Positions 51,797 through 63,973 of a stretch of DNA of 64,000 nucleotides are shown here, one piece after another. The position numbers were made by a program, and so were the translations under genes. Within the stretch, counting starts at the first letter, position 1. Every line of letters starts with the position of its first letter. The notes under the pieces are model-generated. The model had not been told where the DNA came from. It did no database searches and worked only from the letters and a program-made list of their open reading frames with translations. This DNA is from Serinicoccus marinus DSM 15273 (lineage in GTDB: Bacteria; Actinomycetota; Actinomycetes; Actinomycetales; Dermatophilaceae), in the NCBI RefSeq assembly GCF_008386315.1, contig NZ_CP043808.1, forward strand, positions 124,001-188,000, given 5' to 3'.

Positions 51797-53578
51797 TCAG
51801 CCCTCGTCGTCGGGCGGGGGCACCGGGGCGCGGGGCGCCGGGTCCTTGGGGCGGCCCGCCAGCTTCTGGACCCGCCGCATGACCCAGGAGGTCGCGACCT
51901 CGCGACCGGTCGCGACATACTCGACCGCGGCGTCGTGGAAGATCGTGGAGCGGATGACCGCCAGGTCCACCTCGCGGCCGAGGAGGAGCAGGGTGTCGCC
52001 CTCCTTGAGGGTCTGGTCCATGCCCGGGGTGAAGATCCGGCGGCCGGCGCGGACGAGCACCGCGGGGTAGACGGCGAGCCGGACGTCGCGCTCGTCCGGG
52101 TCGCGGACGAGGTCCCCGAGGGTGAGCTCGTGCTCGGTGAGCCAGCGGACGACCGCCGGTGCGCCCGTGAAGTCGAGGTCGAGCCGGGTGGAGATCGGCG
52201 TCTCGTCGCCGACGACCGCGACGATCTCGTCCATCACCCGACGGTCCCACTCGTCGTCCTCGTGCAGCACGTGGTCGATGAAGCTCCAGTAGTTCGGGGA
52301 GGTGATCCGGGCGACCGCCTCGCGCGCCAGCAGCTCGGTGGGGATGAAGACCGAGTCGGCGTCGAAGGCCTGCAACGGGGCGGCGTTGGTCGCGGAGTTC
52401 TGCCGGACGGCGATGAAGAGCTGGTCGTTCTCGATCCGCGCGTGCGCCGCGTTGGCCATGTTGACGATGTCGGACTCGGCACCGGCGATGAAGCCGACCG
52501 CGTCGGAGACGTCCGGGCGCCCGTCGGCGGGGTCGAGCAGGATGACGTCCAGCCCCGCGCTCTCGAGGTCCCGGGTGACCTCGAAGCCGAAGGTGCCGTC
52601 GGCGCACACGACCCACTGCCCCTCGGTCAGGTGGTGCAGCCGGTGCGGCAGGACCGAGCCGCGCTTGCTCATCAGCCAGGAGGCCAGCCGGAAGCCGGCG
52701 GGGCGGCGCAGCGCCATGACGAGGTAGGCGCCGTAGCGGTCGAAGGGGTTGATGATGACGTCGGCGGCGAAGTCGTGCATCTGCTGGGCGTGCTCGCGGT
52801 CGCTGCAGCGGGCGATGACCATGAGCTCTGGCCGGAGCAGGTTGACCGACATGACGACCGACAGGTTGGTCTCGTCGCTGTCGGTGAGCGCGAGCACCGC
52901 CTCGCAGTGGTCGTGCCCCAGCCCGGCGAGGCCGAGCATGCGCGGGTCCCGCCCGCTGGCGGCGAAACCGGGGTGGTCGCTGGAGTAGCCGTCGAGCGCG
53001 AGCTGCTGGACCCGCTCGGGGTCCTCGTCGAGGATGACGAAGTCACGGCCCTGGTCCTCCAGCGCCCGGCAGACCGCCTCGCCGGCCTGGCCGTAGCCGA
53101 CGACGAGGACGAAGGGGTTCTGGATGCTCCGCACCTTGCGGCCGAAGCGCTGCAGCCGGATGGCCTGCCGGAAGGTCTGCTCCTGCGACAGCGAGAGCAG
53201 GGCGCCGATGCTGTAGGACCAGGCGACGACTGCCGCGTAGATCGTCAGCGTCACCCAGAGCCGCTGGGCGTAGCTGAACTCGTGCGGCACCTCGCCGTAG
53301 CCGATGGTGAGGCCCGTGTAGCTGATGACGTAGAAGCTGTCGAAGACGGTCAGCCGGTCCGGGTTCTCCTCCGTCCCCGGCATGGTGCTCAGCCCGAAGG
53401 TCATGATCGCGAAGACGCTGACGAGCACGACCAGCGGCGCCCGCATCCGCCGCAGCACCATGAAGACGGCGTCGGTGGTCGGCAGCTCGGCCGGCACGTC
53501 GACGCGGTAGCGGCGCAGCGAGTCCGGACGCGGGCGCGCGGGCTTGCCGCGACCGAGGAGCTGCAGGAGGTTGGCCAT
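51797..53578 (-). CDS. Potassium channel protein with RCK/TrkA-N domains
   Basis: This 593-residue protein has two membrane helices flanking a pore loop whose selectivity filter reads TGLTIGYGE (about 91-99). A first RCK/TrkA NAD-binding region begins VLVVGYGQAGEAVCRAL (about 158-175, Rossmann GxGxxG variant). A second, more divergent RCK region is near residues 310-400 (a TrkA-C-like part is at the end, LLLLGREVDLAVIR). It is a ligand- or NAD-regulated K+ channel. The next gene upstream in transcription (DUF6394-like) lies 18 bases away, suggesting co-expression. Confidence 0.85.
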   Translation of the reverse strand: MANLLQLLGRGKPARPRPDSLRRYRVDVPAELPTTDAVFMVLRRMRAPLVVLVSVFAIMTFGLSTMPGTEENPDRLTVFDSFYVISYTGLTIGYGEVPHEFSYAQRLWVTLTIYAAVVAWSYSIGALLSLSQEQTFRQAIRLQRFGRKVRSIQNPFVLVVGYGQAGEAVCRALEDQGRDFVILDEDPERVQQLALDGYSSDHPGFAASGRDPRMLGLAGLGHDHCEAVLALTDSDETNLSVVMSVNLLRPELMVIARCSDREHAQQMHDFAADVIINPFDRYGAYLVMALRRPAGFRLASWLMSKRGSVLPHRLHHLTEGQWVVCADGTFGFEVTRDLESAGLDVILLDPADGRPDVSDAVGFIAGAESDIVNMANAAHARIENDQLFIAVRQNSATNAAPLQAFDADSVFIPTELLAREAVARITSPNYWSFIDHVLHEDDEWDRRVMDEIVAVVGDETPISTRLDLDFTGAPAVVRWLTEHELTLGDLVRDPDERDVRLAVYPAVLVRAGRRIFTPGMDQTLKEGDTLLLLGREVDLAVIRSTIFHDAAVEYVATGREVATSWVMRRVQKLAGRPKDPAPRAPVPPPDDEG

Positions 53579-53596
53579 GGGCGCCGGGTGTGCCGG

Positions 53597-53983
53597 TCAG
53601 CGGCGGCGGTAGGAGACGGTCTCGACGACGAGCAGGATGATCGAGACGACGTTGGCCAGGAAGGCACCGGCCGCGATGGAGACCACGCTGCTCATGTGCT
53701 GGCCGGTGAGGCCGCCGGGGTCGACGTGCCGGGCCCATATCCAGACGAGGGCGGCGACGATGAGCTGGATGCTCGCCACCAGCGAGGTGGCCAGGTGGAC
53801 GGCACCGATCTGCGTGCGGTCGCCGAACTTCAGGATGGTCGCGATGATGTTGACCACGACCGCGGCGTACAGCTCGTAGACGTTGTGGAGCTTGGGGTTG
53901 TCGATGTCGCCGAGGACGTAGCCGAAGTTCAAGGTGGCGGCGAGCAGCACGAAGAAACCGAACACGACTTTCTCGAGATTCAC
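53597..53983 (-). CDS. DUF6394-like small membrane protein next to the K+ channel
   Basis: This 128-residue protein has four hydrophobic segments and distinctive patterns: VNLEKVVFGFFVLLAATLNFG at the start, GDIDNPKLHNVYELYAAVVVN, LKFGDRTQ and an ATSLVAS helix. It resembles the DUF6394 family, often found beside ion-channel genes. GTG 53983 or the GTG two codons upstream could start it. It is transcribed ahead of, and probably together with, the K+ channel gene, so an accessory role is inferred. Confidence 0.6.
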   Translation of the reverse strand: MNLEKVVFGFFVLLAATLNFGYVLGDIDNPKLHNVYELYAAVVVNIIATILKFGDRTQIGAVHLATSLVASIQLIVAALVWIWARHVDPGGLTGQHMSSVVSIAAGAFLANVVSIILLVVETVSYRRR

Positions 53984-54037
53984 ACCCACGACGATAACGC
54001 CGCAGGTCTGTCGGCGCTGCTTTCTAGGATGTGCGGT

Positions 54038-54613
54038 ATGGATCTGGAGGAGGCGGGCCGGCTGGCCCGGAGGTTGATGGGGGAGCACGGGCTGCGCGGG
54101 TGGAGCTTCGGTCTGGACCGGGCGAAGGTCCGGGCGGGGGCGTGCCACTGGCAGGACCGGCGCATCACGTTGAGCAGGCACGTCACCGCGGCGCACGAGC
54201 CGGCGCAGGTGCGGGAGACGCTGCTGCACGAGATCGCGCACGCCCTGGTGGGGCCCGGCCACGGGCACGACGCGGTGTGGCGGGCCCGGGCGCGGGCGAT
54301 CGGCTCGAGCGGTGAGCGGTGTTACGCCGCGCCGGACGGGCCGGCCGTCGCCGGCCGGTGGCAGGGGCGGTGCGCGGCCGGGCACGTCGTGCACCGGCAC
54401 CGGCGCCCCACGAGGGTGCTCGTGTGCACCCGCTGCCGGGGTATGCCCCCGCTCCAGCGGGTCATCTCGTGGACCCACGACGGGCGAGCGGTCGACCACG
54501 CGGAGCTGGGTCCGGTGGTGCGGCAGACGCTGCGCTCGCTCGAAGCGTTGACGTTACGTCAGGTGCACGTCACCCGGGGCGACGAATTGGTCTACTCCGT
54601 GACCAAAGCGTGA
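54038..54613 (+). CDS. SprT-like zinc metalloprotease domain protein
   Basis: This 191-residue protein has the metalloprotease motif LLHEIAHALVG (HExxH, about 68-72), followed by a third-ligand-type His (GPGHGHDAVW). A C-terminal zinc-ribbon-like part is visible (GRCAAGHVVHR, VCTRCRG). It resembles SprT/Spartan-like proteins that process DNA-protein crosslinks, but the bacterial role is not settled. It is divergent from the DUF6394-like gene, with about 50 bases between the starts. Confidence 0.82.
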   Translation: MDLEEAGRLARRLMGEHGLRGWSFGLDRAKVRAGACHWQDRRITLSRHVTAAHEPAQVRETLLHEIAHALVGPGHGHDAVWRARARAIGSSGERCYAAPDGPAVAGRWQGRCAAGHVVHRHRRPTRVLVCTRCRGMPPLQRVISWTHDGRAVDHAELGPVVRQTLRSLEALTLRQVHVTRGDELVYSVTKA

Positions 54614-54727
54614 CCTGAAAGGGTGTCGCAGGGGGCGCGTGTGGGTTAGGTTCCGAGCAGTTGTGCGTGTGATGAGCCCCTGCCCTGAGGTGGCCACGTG
54701 AGCACGGACGGAGCAGAAAGGGAGCCA

Positions 54728-56104
54728 ATGGTGGCGACGACGAGGTGGCGACGTGCCACGGTGCCGGCCGTGACGGCGGCCGCAGCGCTGACCCTCACCG
54801 GGTGCCTGCAGAACCCCGAGGCCGCGACCGGCGGTGGGTTCGGCGGCGTAGGGGCCGAGCCGGAGGAGGGCGACGGGGTCGTCAGCATCCTGGGTGCCTT
54901 CGGTGGTGACGAGGAGGAGCAGTTCAACGCCTCCCTGGCCGAGTTCGAGGAGGAGTCCGGGATCGACGTCCAGTACGTCTCCGACCAGGACTTCACCAAC
55001 ACCATCCAGGTCCGTGCCGACGCCGGCGACCTGCCCGACATCGGGCTCTTCCCGCAGCCCGGTGGCGTGCTGAGCCTCGCCGAGCGAGGCCTCCTGGTGC
55101 CGATCGACTCCATGCTGGACTACGACGAGATCGAGTCCACCCTGGTCAACGGCTTCCTCGACTCGGCGCGCTACGACGGCCGGGTCTACGCCGCGCCGAT
55201 GCGCATGGCCGTGAAGTCGATCGTCTGGTACCCCAAGCAGGCCTTCGAGGAGAACGGCTGGGACGCCGAGCCCGCGACCCTCGAGGAGCTCGACGAGCTC
55301 GCCGCCCAGATCAAGGAGGACACGGACACGCCGCCCTGGTGCATCGGCTGGCAGTCCGACCAGGCCACCGGCTGGGTCGGCACCGACTGGGTGGAGGAGT
55401 ACATGCTCCGGCTGCACGGGCCGGACGTCTACGACGACTGGATCTACCACCGCATGCCGTTCAACGACGAGCGGGTCGTCGAGGCGGTGCAGGCCTACGG
55501 CGAGCTGGCCACGGACGACGACGTGCTCGGTGGGTCGCGCGGCATCCTCAACACCCCCTTCGCCGACGCGATGACCCCGGCCTTCAACGAGGACCCCGGC
55601 TGCTACCTCATGCGGCAGGGCAACTTCGCCACCGGCTTCTTCCCCGAGGACGTGCAGGAGAACCTCGACGAGGAGGTGGGCATCTTCACCTTCCCGCCCG
55701 CGGCGGACGGCTACGACGGCCAGCCCATCCTGGGTGGCGGTGACCTCGCCGCGGCCTTCTCCTACGACACCGACACGGCGGCCGTGATGGAGTTCCTGGC
55801 CTCCGACCAGTTCGGCGGTCCCTGGGCGCAGGCGGGCGGCTGGCTGAGCCCGCACACCTCCTTCGACGCCTCGCTCTACCCCGACGACACCACCCGCCAG
55901 ATCGCCGAGATGGGCTACACCTCCGACGTCTTCCGCTACGACGGCTCCGACGTCATGCCGCGCGAGGTCGGCTCCGGCTCGTTCTGGACCGGCATGGTCG
56001 ACTTCCAGAGCGGTTCGGCCTCCGCCCAGGAGATGGCGGACGAGATCGAGAACGGCTGGCCGCAGTCCGACGAGCCGATGGACGAGGAGGGCGAGGACCA
56101 GTGA
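54728..56104 (+). CDS. Sugar (alpha-glucoside-type) ABC transporter substrate-binding lipoprotein
   Basis: This 458-residue family-1 solute-binding protein starts at ATG 54728 after AAAGGGAG. Its lipobox is LTGC (about residue 25). The body has PDIGLFPQPGGVLSLAERGLLVPID, WYPKQAFEENGW and ATGWVGTDWVEEYML, as in alpha-glucoside/maltose-type binding proteins (AglE-like). The last 20 residues are acidic. It is followed by two permeases with GTGA/ATGA overlaps and by an amylosucrase gene, supporting sucrose or another alpha-glucoside as substrate. Confidence 0.85.
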   Translation: MVATTRWRRATVPAVTAAAALTLTGCLQNPEAATGGGFGGVGAEPEEGDGVVSILGAFGGDEEEQFNASLAEFEEESGIDVQYVSDQDFTNTIQVRADAGDLPDIGLFPQPGGVLSLAERGLLVPIDSMLDYDEIESTLVNGFLDSARYDGRVYAAPMRMAVKSIVWYPKQAFEENGWDAEPATLEELDELAAQIKEDTDTPPWCIGWQSDQATGWVGTDWVEEYMLRLHGPDVYDDWIYHRMPFNDERVVEAVQAYGELATDDDVLGGSRGILNTPFADAMTPAFNEDPGCYLMRQGNFATGFFPEDVQENLDEEVGIFTFPPAADGYDGQPILGGGDLAAAFSYDTDTAAVMEFLASDQFGGPWAQAGGWLSPHTSFDASLYPDDTTRQIAEMGYTSDVFRYDGSDVMPREVGSGSFWTGMVDFQSGSASAQEMADEIENGWPQSDEPMDEEGEDQ

Positions 56105-57297
56105 GCACCACCTCGTCGACCCCTCCCGTCGGGGAGGAGGTGCCCGAGGCTCCGGACACCGGCGGGGTGCCGGAGGCGGTCGGCCCCTCGGACGCCGGGC
56201 TGCAGCCGGTCAAGCTGCTCATCGGTGTCGTCGGGATCGCCGTCACCATCTGGCTGATGCTCAACCTGTTCCTCGCCTTCGCCTACTACCCCCAGTGGTT
56301 CTTCGACAGCAAGATCCTCATGGGTGTGCTGGGCCTGGTGGTCGGGGTCGGTGGCGCGGCCGTCCTCTTCTGGTTCCTCAACATGGCGATCGAGGCGTTG
56401 CCCCGGCGGCTGGAGCACGGCGTGATGCCGTACGCCTTCCTGCTGCCCGGCTTCTCCCTCATCGGGCTGATGCTGCTCTTCCCGACGCTGCAGACGATCC
56501 ACTACAGCTTCGCCAACCGCACGTCGACCGCCTACGTCGACCCCATCTGGGCCAACTTCGCCAGCCTGTTCCGGAGCAGCGACTTCTGGTCGGCGATGTT
56601 CAACAACCTGCTGTGGATCGCGATCGTGCCCGCCATCACCGTGGCGCTCGGCGTCGTGGTCGCGGTGCTCGCCGACAAGCTCTCGGCAGGGAGCGAGAAG
56701 TGGTCCAAGAGCTTCATCTTCATGCCGATGGCGATCAGCTTCGTCGCGGCCTCGGCGATCTGGCTCACCACGGTCTACGGCTACAACCCGCCCGGCTCGC
56801 CGCAGACCGCGGCGCTCAACGCGATCTGGGTCAACTGGTTCGGCGGAGAGCCGCAGAGCTGGCTCGACATCGACACCGCCCGGCTCAACAGCCTGCTGCT
56901 CATGGTCATCCTCATCTGGCTGCAGACCGGCTTCGCGATGGTGCTGCTGAGCTCGGCGATCAAGGGCGTGCCGGAGGACACCATCGAGGCCGCCCGGATC
57001 GACGGCGCCTCGGAGTGGCAGATCTTCTGGCAGGTCGTCATCCCGCAGATCTGGGGCACGATCGTCACCGTCTTCATCACCGTGCTCATCCTGGTGATGA
57101 AGGTCTTCGACATCGTCTACGTGCTCACCAACGGGCGCAACGAGACCGACGTCATCGCCAACATGTTCTTCCGGGAGATGTTCACCAACCGTGACGCCGG
57201 CCGCGCGACCGCCCTCATCGTCGTGCTGCTCGTCGCGATCATTCCGATCCTGATCTACCAGGTCAGGGACTTCCGCAAGCAGGAGGCCATGCGATGA
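56101..57297 (+). CDS. Sugar ABC transporter permease (MalF/AglF-like)
   Basis: This 398-residue permease starts at GTG 56101 over the previous stop. Its long N-terminal part has two to three extra helices (about 40-100) before the six-helix core. The EAA loop is EDTIEAARIDGASEWQIFWQVVIP (about residues 295-318, given by position). It pairs with the next gene product. Confidence 0.87.
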   Translation: MSTTSSTPPVGEEVPEAPDTGGVPEAVGPSDAGLQPVKLLIGVVGIAVTIWLMLNLFLAFAYYPQWFFDSKILMGVLGLVVGVGGAAVLFWFLNMAIEALPRRLEHGVMPYAFLLPGFSLIGLMLLFPTLQTIHYSFANRTSTAYVDPIWANFASLFRSSDFWSAMFNNLLWIAIVPAITVALGVVVAVLADKLSAGSEKWSKSFIFMPMAISFVAASAIWLTTVYGYNPPGSPQTAALNAIWVNWFGGEPQSWLDIDTARLNSLLLMVILIWLQTGFAMVLLSSAIKGVPEDTIEAARIDGASEWQIFWQVVIPQIWGTIVTVFITVLILVMKVFDIVYVLTNGRNETDVIANMFFREMFTNRDAGRATALIVVLLVAIIPILIYQVRDFRKQEAMR

Positions 57298-58157
57298 GCG
57301 CCGGACGACTCAAGGACGGGCGCCAGCGCAGCCCGTTCTCGATGGTGACCATGCTGGTGCTGGCGATCCTGTGGACGCTGCCCACGCTCGGTCTGCTCGT
57401 CACCAGCTTCCGCAGCCGGGACGACGCGCAGAGCAGCGGCTGGTGGTCGGCGATCATCAACCCGTTCGGGACCTCCTGGACGCTGGACAACTACGTCCAG
57501 GTCTTCCAGCAGGCCGACATGGGCAACGCCTTCCTCAACGGGATCGTCGTCGCCGTCCCGGCGACGATCATCCCGATCATGTTCGCCGCCTTCGCGGCCT
57601 ACGCGTTCACCTTCCTGCAGTTCCGCTTCAAGGAGACGCTGTTCATCATCATCGTCGCGGTGATGGTGGTGCCGATCCACGTGGCTTTCCAGCCGTTGCT
57701 CAACCTGTTCGGCCCCAACGGCATCGGCATCGCGGGACAGTACCTCGCGGTCTGGCTGCTGCACACCGGCTTCGGTATGCCGTTGTGCATCTACGTGCTG
57801 CGCAACTACATGTCCTCGCTGCCGTTCAGCGTGGTCGAGTCGGCGCGGATCGACGGGTGCTCCAACTTCCAGATCTTCTGGAAGCTCGTCGCCCCGATGG
57901 CCATGCCGGCGATGGCGGCCTTCGCCACCCTGCAGTTCCTCTGGGTGTGGAACGACCTGCTCATCGCCAAGCTCTTCCTCTCCAACGACAACACCACGGT
58001 GATCGTCAAGCTGCAGCAGCTGCTGGGCACCCAGGGTCAGGGCGCCGAGCTCCTGACCGCGGGCGCCTTCATCTCGATGGTGCTGCCGATGATCGTCTTC
58101 TTCCTGCTCCAGAACTTCCTGGTGCGCGGGATGACGAGCGGCGCCGTCAAGGGCTGA
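57294..58157 (+). CDS. Sugar ABC transporter permease (MalG/AglG-like)
   Basis: This 287-residue permease has six helices and the EAA motif ESARIDGCSNFQIFWKLVAP (about 182-201). ATGA couples it to the first permease. No ATP-binding subunit is encoded nearby, so a shared MsiK/MalK-type ATPase encoded elsewhere is probably used, as is common in actinobacteria. A very strong terminator follows. Confidence 0.87.
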   Translation: MSAGRLKDGRQRSPFSMVTMLVLAILWTLPTLGLLVTSFRSRDDAQSSGWWSAIINPFGTSWTLDNYVQVFQQADMGNAFLNGIVVAVPATIIPIMFAAFAAYAFTFLQFRFKETLFIIIVAVMVVPIHVAFQPLLNLFGPNGIGIAGQYLAVWLLHTGFGMPLCIYVLRNYMSSLPFSVVESARIDGCSNFQIFWKLVAPMAMPAMAAFATLQFLWVWNDLLIAKLFLSNDNTTVIVKLQQLLGTQGQGAELLTAGAFISMVLPMIVFFLLQNFLVRGMTSGAVKG

Positions 58158-58164
58158 CCGGATG

Positions 58165-58210
58165 CACGACGAGGGCGGGGGTGGCGCACGGCACCCCCGC
58201 CCTCGTCGTG
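58165..58210 (+). terminator. Very strong hairpin terminator, 19-bp perfect stem
   Basis: Arms 58165-58183 and 58192-58210 are perfectly complementary around an 8-base loop, 7 bases after the transporter operon and 15 bases before the amylosucrase start. The close distance means amylosucrase expression must depend on read-through or a promoter inside the hairpin region. Confidence 0.85.
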
Positions 58211-58225
58211 TGGTGGGATGAGTCC

Positions 58226-60217
<1,992 letters not shown>

Positions 60218-60279
60218 CCACCGACGCACCGGCGGCGGGTGCGCCGGTCGTCCCTGGGCCGGGCGCATACTGTGACGCC

Positions 60280-61847
<1,568 letters not shown>

Positions 61848-61867
61848 GGGGTTGTGCCGAGCAGAGC

Positions 61868-61907
61868 GTCCCGTGGCAGTCGTGAAGGGTGACGACTCTT
61901 ACGGGAC
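61868..61907. terminator. Bidirectional hairpin overlapping the lgt stop
   Basis: GTCCCGT/ACGGGAC and AGTCGT/ACGACT pair around an 8-base loop, with a short internal mismatch. It lies between the convergent MurE-like and lgt genes and includes the lgt stop codon. Confidence 0.55.
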
Positions 61908-62768
61908 CGTGACCTGCTCCACCTCCGGCCGCCGCAGCGCGCGCACCACGAGCACGAGACCGGCGACGACCAGCGGGATGGTCAGCCACTGGCCCATGTT
62001 GAGACCGGTGGCGGCGGCGAACTCGGAGAGCTGGGCGTCCGGCTCGCGGAAGAACTCCACGACGAAGCGCGCCAGGCCGATGCCGATCGCGAAGACCCCG
62101 GCGAGCAGGCCGGGCCGCCACCGGGCGCGGGTCCGCCAGAAGAGCCAGAAGAGCACGACGATGAGCAGCGCGCCCTCGAGCGCCGCCTCGTAGAGCTGGC
62201 TGGGATGCCGTGGCTCCTCGCCGGCGCCCGGGAAGACCATGGCCCAGGGCACGTCGCTGGGGCGACCCCAGAGCTCGCCGTTGACGAAGTTCGCGATGCG
62301 GCCCAGCATCATGCCGATCGGCACGTTGACCGCGATGTAGTCGGTGACCCGCAGCGGCGGCAGCTTCTGCCGCCAGCAGAACCACGCCATCGCCACGAGC
62401 ACACCGATGAGACCGCCGTGGAAGCTCATGCCGCCGTTCCAGGGCATGAGGATCTCCCACGAGGTCCACAGCGAGGGGTTGTAGAAGGTCGCGTAGCCGA
62501 GGCGTCCGCCGATGATGATGCCGAAGATCACACCGATCATGAGGTCGTCGACCTGACGCGGCGTGATCGGGCTGCCCGGGGCCTTGGACATGCGGTTGAA
62601 GTGCCAGTAGCCGAGCAGGATGCCGACGACATACGCGAGCGCGTAGTAGCGCACCGTGAAGAAGCCCAGGTCGATGCCCTGGGTCAGCCCGAGGTCCTCC
62701 CACCGCAGCGGCGAGTCCTCGCCGGCCGAGCTCGCGGAGAGGTGGGAGAGGTGGGTCAGGAGCGGCAC
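61899..62768 (-). CDS. lgt: Prolipoprotein diacylglyceryl transferase
   Basis: This 289-residue protein has about seven membrane helices. Lgt signatures are YYALAYVVGILLGY, GGRLGYATFYNP, GGMSFHGGLIGV, GRIANFVNGELWGRP (essential Arg/Asn/Glu region, about 141-155) and RHPSQLYEA. It transfers diacylglycerol to the lipobox Cys of the lipoproteins encoded in this window. Residue patterns at GGRLGYATFYNP and GRIANFVNGELWGRP look more like alphaproteobacterial Lgt than the usual actinobacterial form, so origin by transfer or a second copy is possible. Confidence 0.9.
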   Translation of the reverse strand: MPLLTHLSHLSASSAGEDSPLRWEDLGLTQGIDLGFFTVRYYALAYVVGILLGYWHFNRMSKAPGSPITPRQVDDLMIGVIFGIIIGGRLGYATFYNPSLWTSWEILMPWNGGMSFHGGLIGVLVAMAWFCWRQKLPPLRVTDYIAVNVPIGMMLGRIANFVNGELWGRPSDVPWAMVFPGAGEEPRHPSQLYEAALEGALLIVVLFWLFWRTRARWRPGLLAGVFAIGIGLARFVVEFFREPDAQLSEFAAATGLNMGQWLTIPLVVAGLVLVVRALRRPEVEQVTVP

Positions 62769-62822
62769 CCGCCGACCCTAGCGGGCGCGGCTGGACGCGC
62801 TCCCCCCGACCGGCCGGGCGGG

Positions 62823-63935
62823 TCAGGGGCGGTCGCCGAAGGCGGCCAGCACCTCCTCGCGCGGCACGTCGGCGACCGAGGCGTGCTGCCAGCGGGGCTG
62901 CCGGTCCTTGTCGACGAGCTGGGCACGGACGCCCTCGGCGAAGTCGGGGTGGGTCGCGAAGACCGGCCCGAGCCGCCGATCCTGCTCGAGCACCTCCTCG
63001 ACGCTCATCGTCGCGGCCCGGCGCAGGGCCTCCAGGGCCACGGCCACCGAGTGCGGCGACCGCGCGGCGATCTGCTCTGCCGCCTCCTGCGCCTCCGGCT
63101 CGGGCCGCTCGCGCAGCCGGCCGAGGATCGCGGCGGCGTCCTCACCGGCGTAGCAGGGGTCGATCCAGCCGCGCTGCTGCTCCAACCAGGAGGTGGGGTC
63201 CGGACGGGAGGGGTGTCCGGTCGGGGAGTCCGGGCTGCTGTCGTGGCTGGCGTCGACGGCCGCGGCGAGCGCCTGGGCGTCGAGCGTGGGGTCCTCGCGC
63301 AGCGCGGCGAGCAGGTCCGCCTTCGCCGCGGACGGCACGAGGGCGTCGGCCATCCCCAGGAGCACGGCGTCGGCCCCACCGACGGGCGCACCGGTCAGCG
63401 CGACGTGCGTCCCGGTCTCTCCGGGCGCGCGGGAGAGCGGGTGCAGCCCGGCCACGTCGGGGAAGAAGCCGATGATCGTCTCCGGCATGGCCAGCTGGGT
63501 CCGCTCCGTCACGAGCCGGACCGAGCCGTGCGCCGAGACGCCGACCCCGCCGCCCATGACGATGCCGTCCATCCAGGCGACGTAGGGCTTGGGGTAGGAC
63601 GCGACAAGGGCGTCGACGGCATACTCCGCCTCCCAGTAGTCGACCGCCTCCTGCTCACGACCGCCCAGGACCGCCTCGCGCAGCGCGCGCACGTCGCCAC
63701 CGGCGCACAGCCCGCGCTCGCCGGCGCCGTCGATCACGGCAGCGGCCACCTGCTCGTCCTGCGCCCAGTCCCGCAGCTGCTGCAGCAGCGAGTCGATGCT
63801 GGCCCGGTCGAGCGCGTTGATCGCGCGCGGCCGGTTGAGCCGGACCCGGCCGAGCGGCCCGTCGAGGGCATACAGGACCTCCTCGCCGTGACCGCGAGCC
63901 GGCTGCCAGGACAGGGAGACGTCGTCGTCGCGCAT
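62823..63935 (-). CDS. Enoyl-CoA hydratase/isomerase family, 3-hydroxyisobutyryl-CoA hydrolase-like
   Basis: This 370-residue crotonase-fold protein has RVRLNRPRAINALD (about 31-44), AGGDVRALREA (oxyanion region), and GIVMGGGVGVSAHG then AMPETIIGFFPDVA (catalytic Glu, about 154). The C-terminal ECH_2 extension (about 265-360) marks the 3-hydroxyisobutyryl-CoA hydrolase group of valine breakdown. Start ATG 63935. It stands alone on the minus strand between lgt and the last partial gene. Confidence 0.87.
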   Translation of the reverse strand: MRDDDVSLSWQPARGHGEEVLYALDGPLGRVRLNRPRAINALDRASIDSLLQQLRDWAQDEQVAAAVIDGAGERGLCAGGDVRALREAVLGGREQEAVDYWEAEYAVDALVASYPKPYVAWMDGIVMGGGVGVSAHGSVRLVTERTQLAMPETIIGFFPDVAGLHPLSRAPGETGTHVALTGAPVGGADAVLLGMADALVPSAAKADLLAALREDPTLDAQALAAAVDASHDSSPDSPTGHPSRPDPTSWLEQQRGWIDPCYAGEDAAAILGRLRERPEPEAQEAAEQIAARSPHSVAVALEALRRAATMSVEEVLEQDRRLGPVFATHPDFAEGVRAQLVDKDRQPRWQHASVADVPREEVLAAFGDRP

Positions 63936-63973
63936 GCGCCGAGGCTCTCACGGCGCACGTAGACTCCCCGGCT

